From Halichoerus grypus (lineage: Eukaryota; Chordata; Mammalia; Carnivora; Phocidae): a stretch of DNA of 64,000 nucleotides. Positions 63,560 to 64,000 of this stretch are shown one piece after another. The DNA is taken from positions 109,276,389-109,340,388 of the forward strand of contig NC_135716.1 in the NCBI RefSeq assembly GCF_964656455.1, written 5' to 3'. Made by a program: the position numbers and the translations under genes. Each line of letters begins with the position of its first letter. The stretch's first letter is position 1. The notes under the pieces are model-generated. The model ran no database searches, had not been told where the DNA came from, and worked only from the letters and a program-made list of their open reading frames with translations.

Positions 63560-64000
63560 GAGCTCATCTTCCTCTCCACCCCTTAGTGACTTTGGCATTC
63601 ATGTAGTGGCCCCTGTATCTTTTTCATCCATTCTTATAGTGACACCCTAAAAACTACTATCAGTAATAACACAATATTGACTTCAAGCATCCCACCCTCT
63701 GACCACCACCTCTTATCTCTACAGTTCACTGGCTCTAGTTCTTTCATTGCAATTTTTCAACCTTCTTTAGGCTTCCAATCCCCTGACCTTAAACTCTGCC
63801 ACTATTTCACTCTCCTACCTTTACCCTCCTGTCTTCACTTCCCACTATGTCCAGAGAAAGTTCCATGGACCTTGCTCCCTTAAGAATCTTACCTCGCTAA
63901 TGTATTCACCTGTCAAAAATCTAACTTTGGTTAAAGCCAACTATCTGCCTTTTCCAGTGGGGAAAAAGACATAAAATTATGCTGAATGGTTTCTCTCTAA
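63560..64000 (+). mobile_element. Diverged L2-like tract, running off the window
   Basis: The sense strand resembles the L2 ORF2 endonuclease region (GTGACTTTGGCATTCATGTA; CTGACCACCACCTCTTATCT). Heavily mutated. Confidence 0.45.

Overview
This is ordinary mammalian nuclear DNA from a caniform carnivore. The evidence is about 20 tRNA-derived carnivore SINEs with the head GGGGCGCCTGGGTGGCTCAG, a CT-rich middle and an AATAAATAAAATC tail. Other support comes from carnivore-type L1 3' ends and ancient eutherian repeats (MIR, L2, MER2, MER5A, MaLR LTRs). The SINE subfamilies look like those of bears, pinnipeds and mustelids rather than dog or cat; that finer placement is from memory and tentative. 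There are no bacterial genes, CRISPR arrays or operons.

Left part (1 to about 35.7 kb): the 5' half of TLCD4 (TMEM56), a TLC-domain membrane protein, on the minus strand. Four coding exons can be read with exact splice sites: 13283-13437 (start codon), 9086-9175, 7070-7128 and 4793-4887. Together they encode the first 133 residues in one continuous frame. The remaining exons lie off the left edge. The promoter is the single strong CpG island of the window (about 35.0-36.0 kb). A non-coding first exon probably ends at the donor at 35012, giving a first intron of about 21.6 kb.

Right part (36 to 64 kb): 5' flank of TLCD4, apparently intergenic. In human the next gene in this direction is ALG14; none of its exons is seen here. 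The most notable object is an intact, intronless copy of PIGP at 41273-41677, with 3' UTR, AATAAA, a short A-tail and an imperfect flanking duplication: a processed retrocopy with a complete 134-codon frame.

The rest is repeats: several L1 insertions with clear target-site duplications (two with extra sequence beyond the L1 3' end), nested and composite SINEs, a complete MER2 and MER5A, L2 tracts, MaLR LTRs, dinucleotide arrays and a 30-bp triplication. I found no undescribed multi-gene system. The best leads are the PIGP retrocopy, a frame-preserving exon-like segment inside TLCD4, and the L1 tails that resemble 3' transductions.
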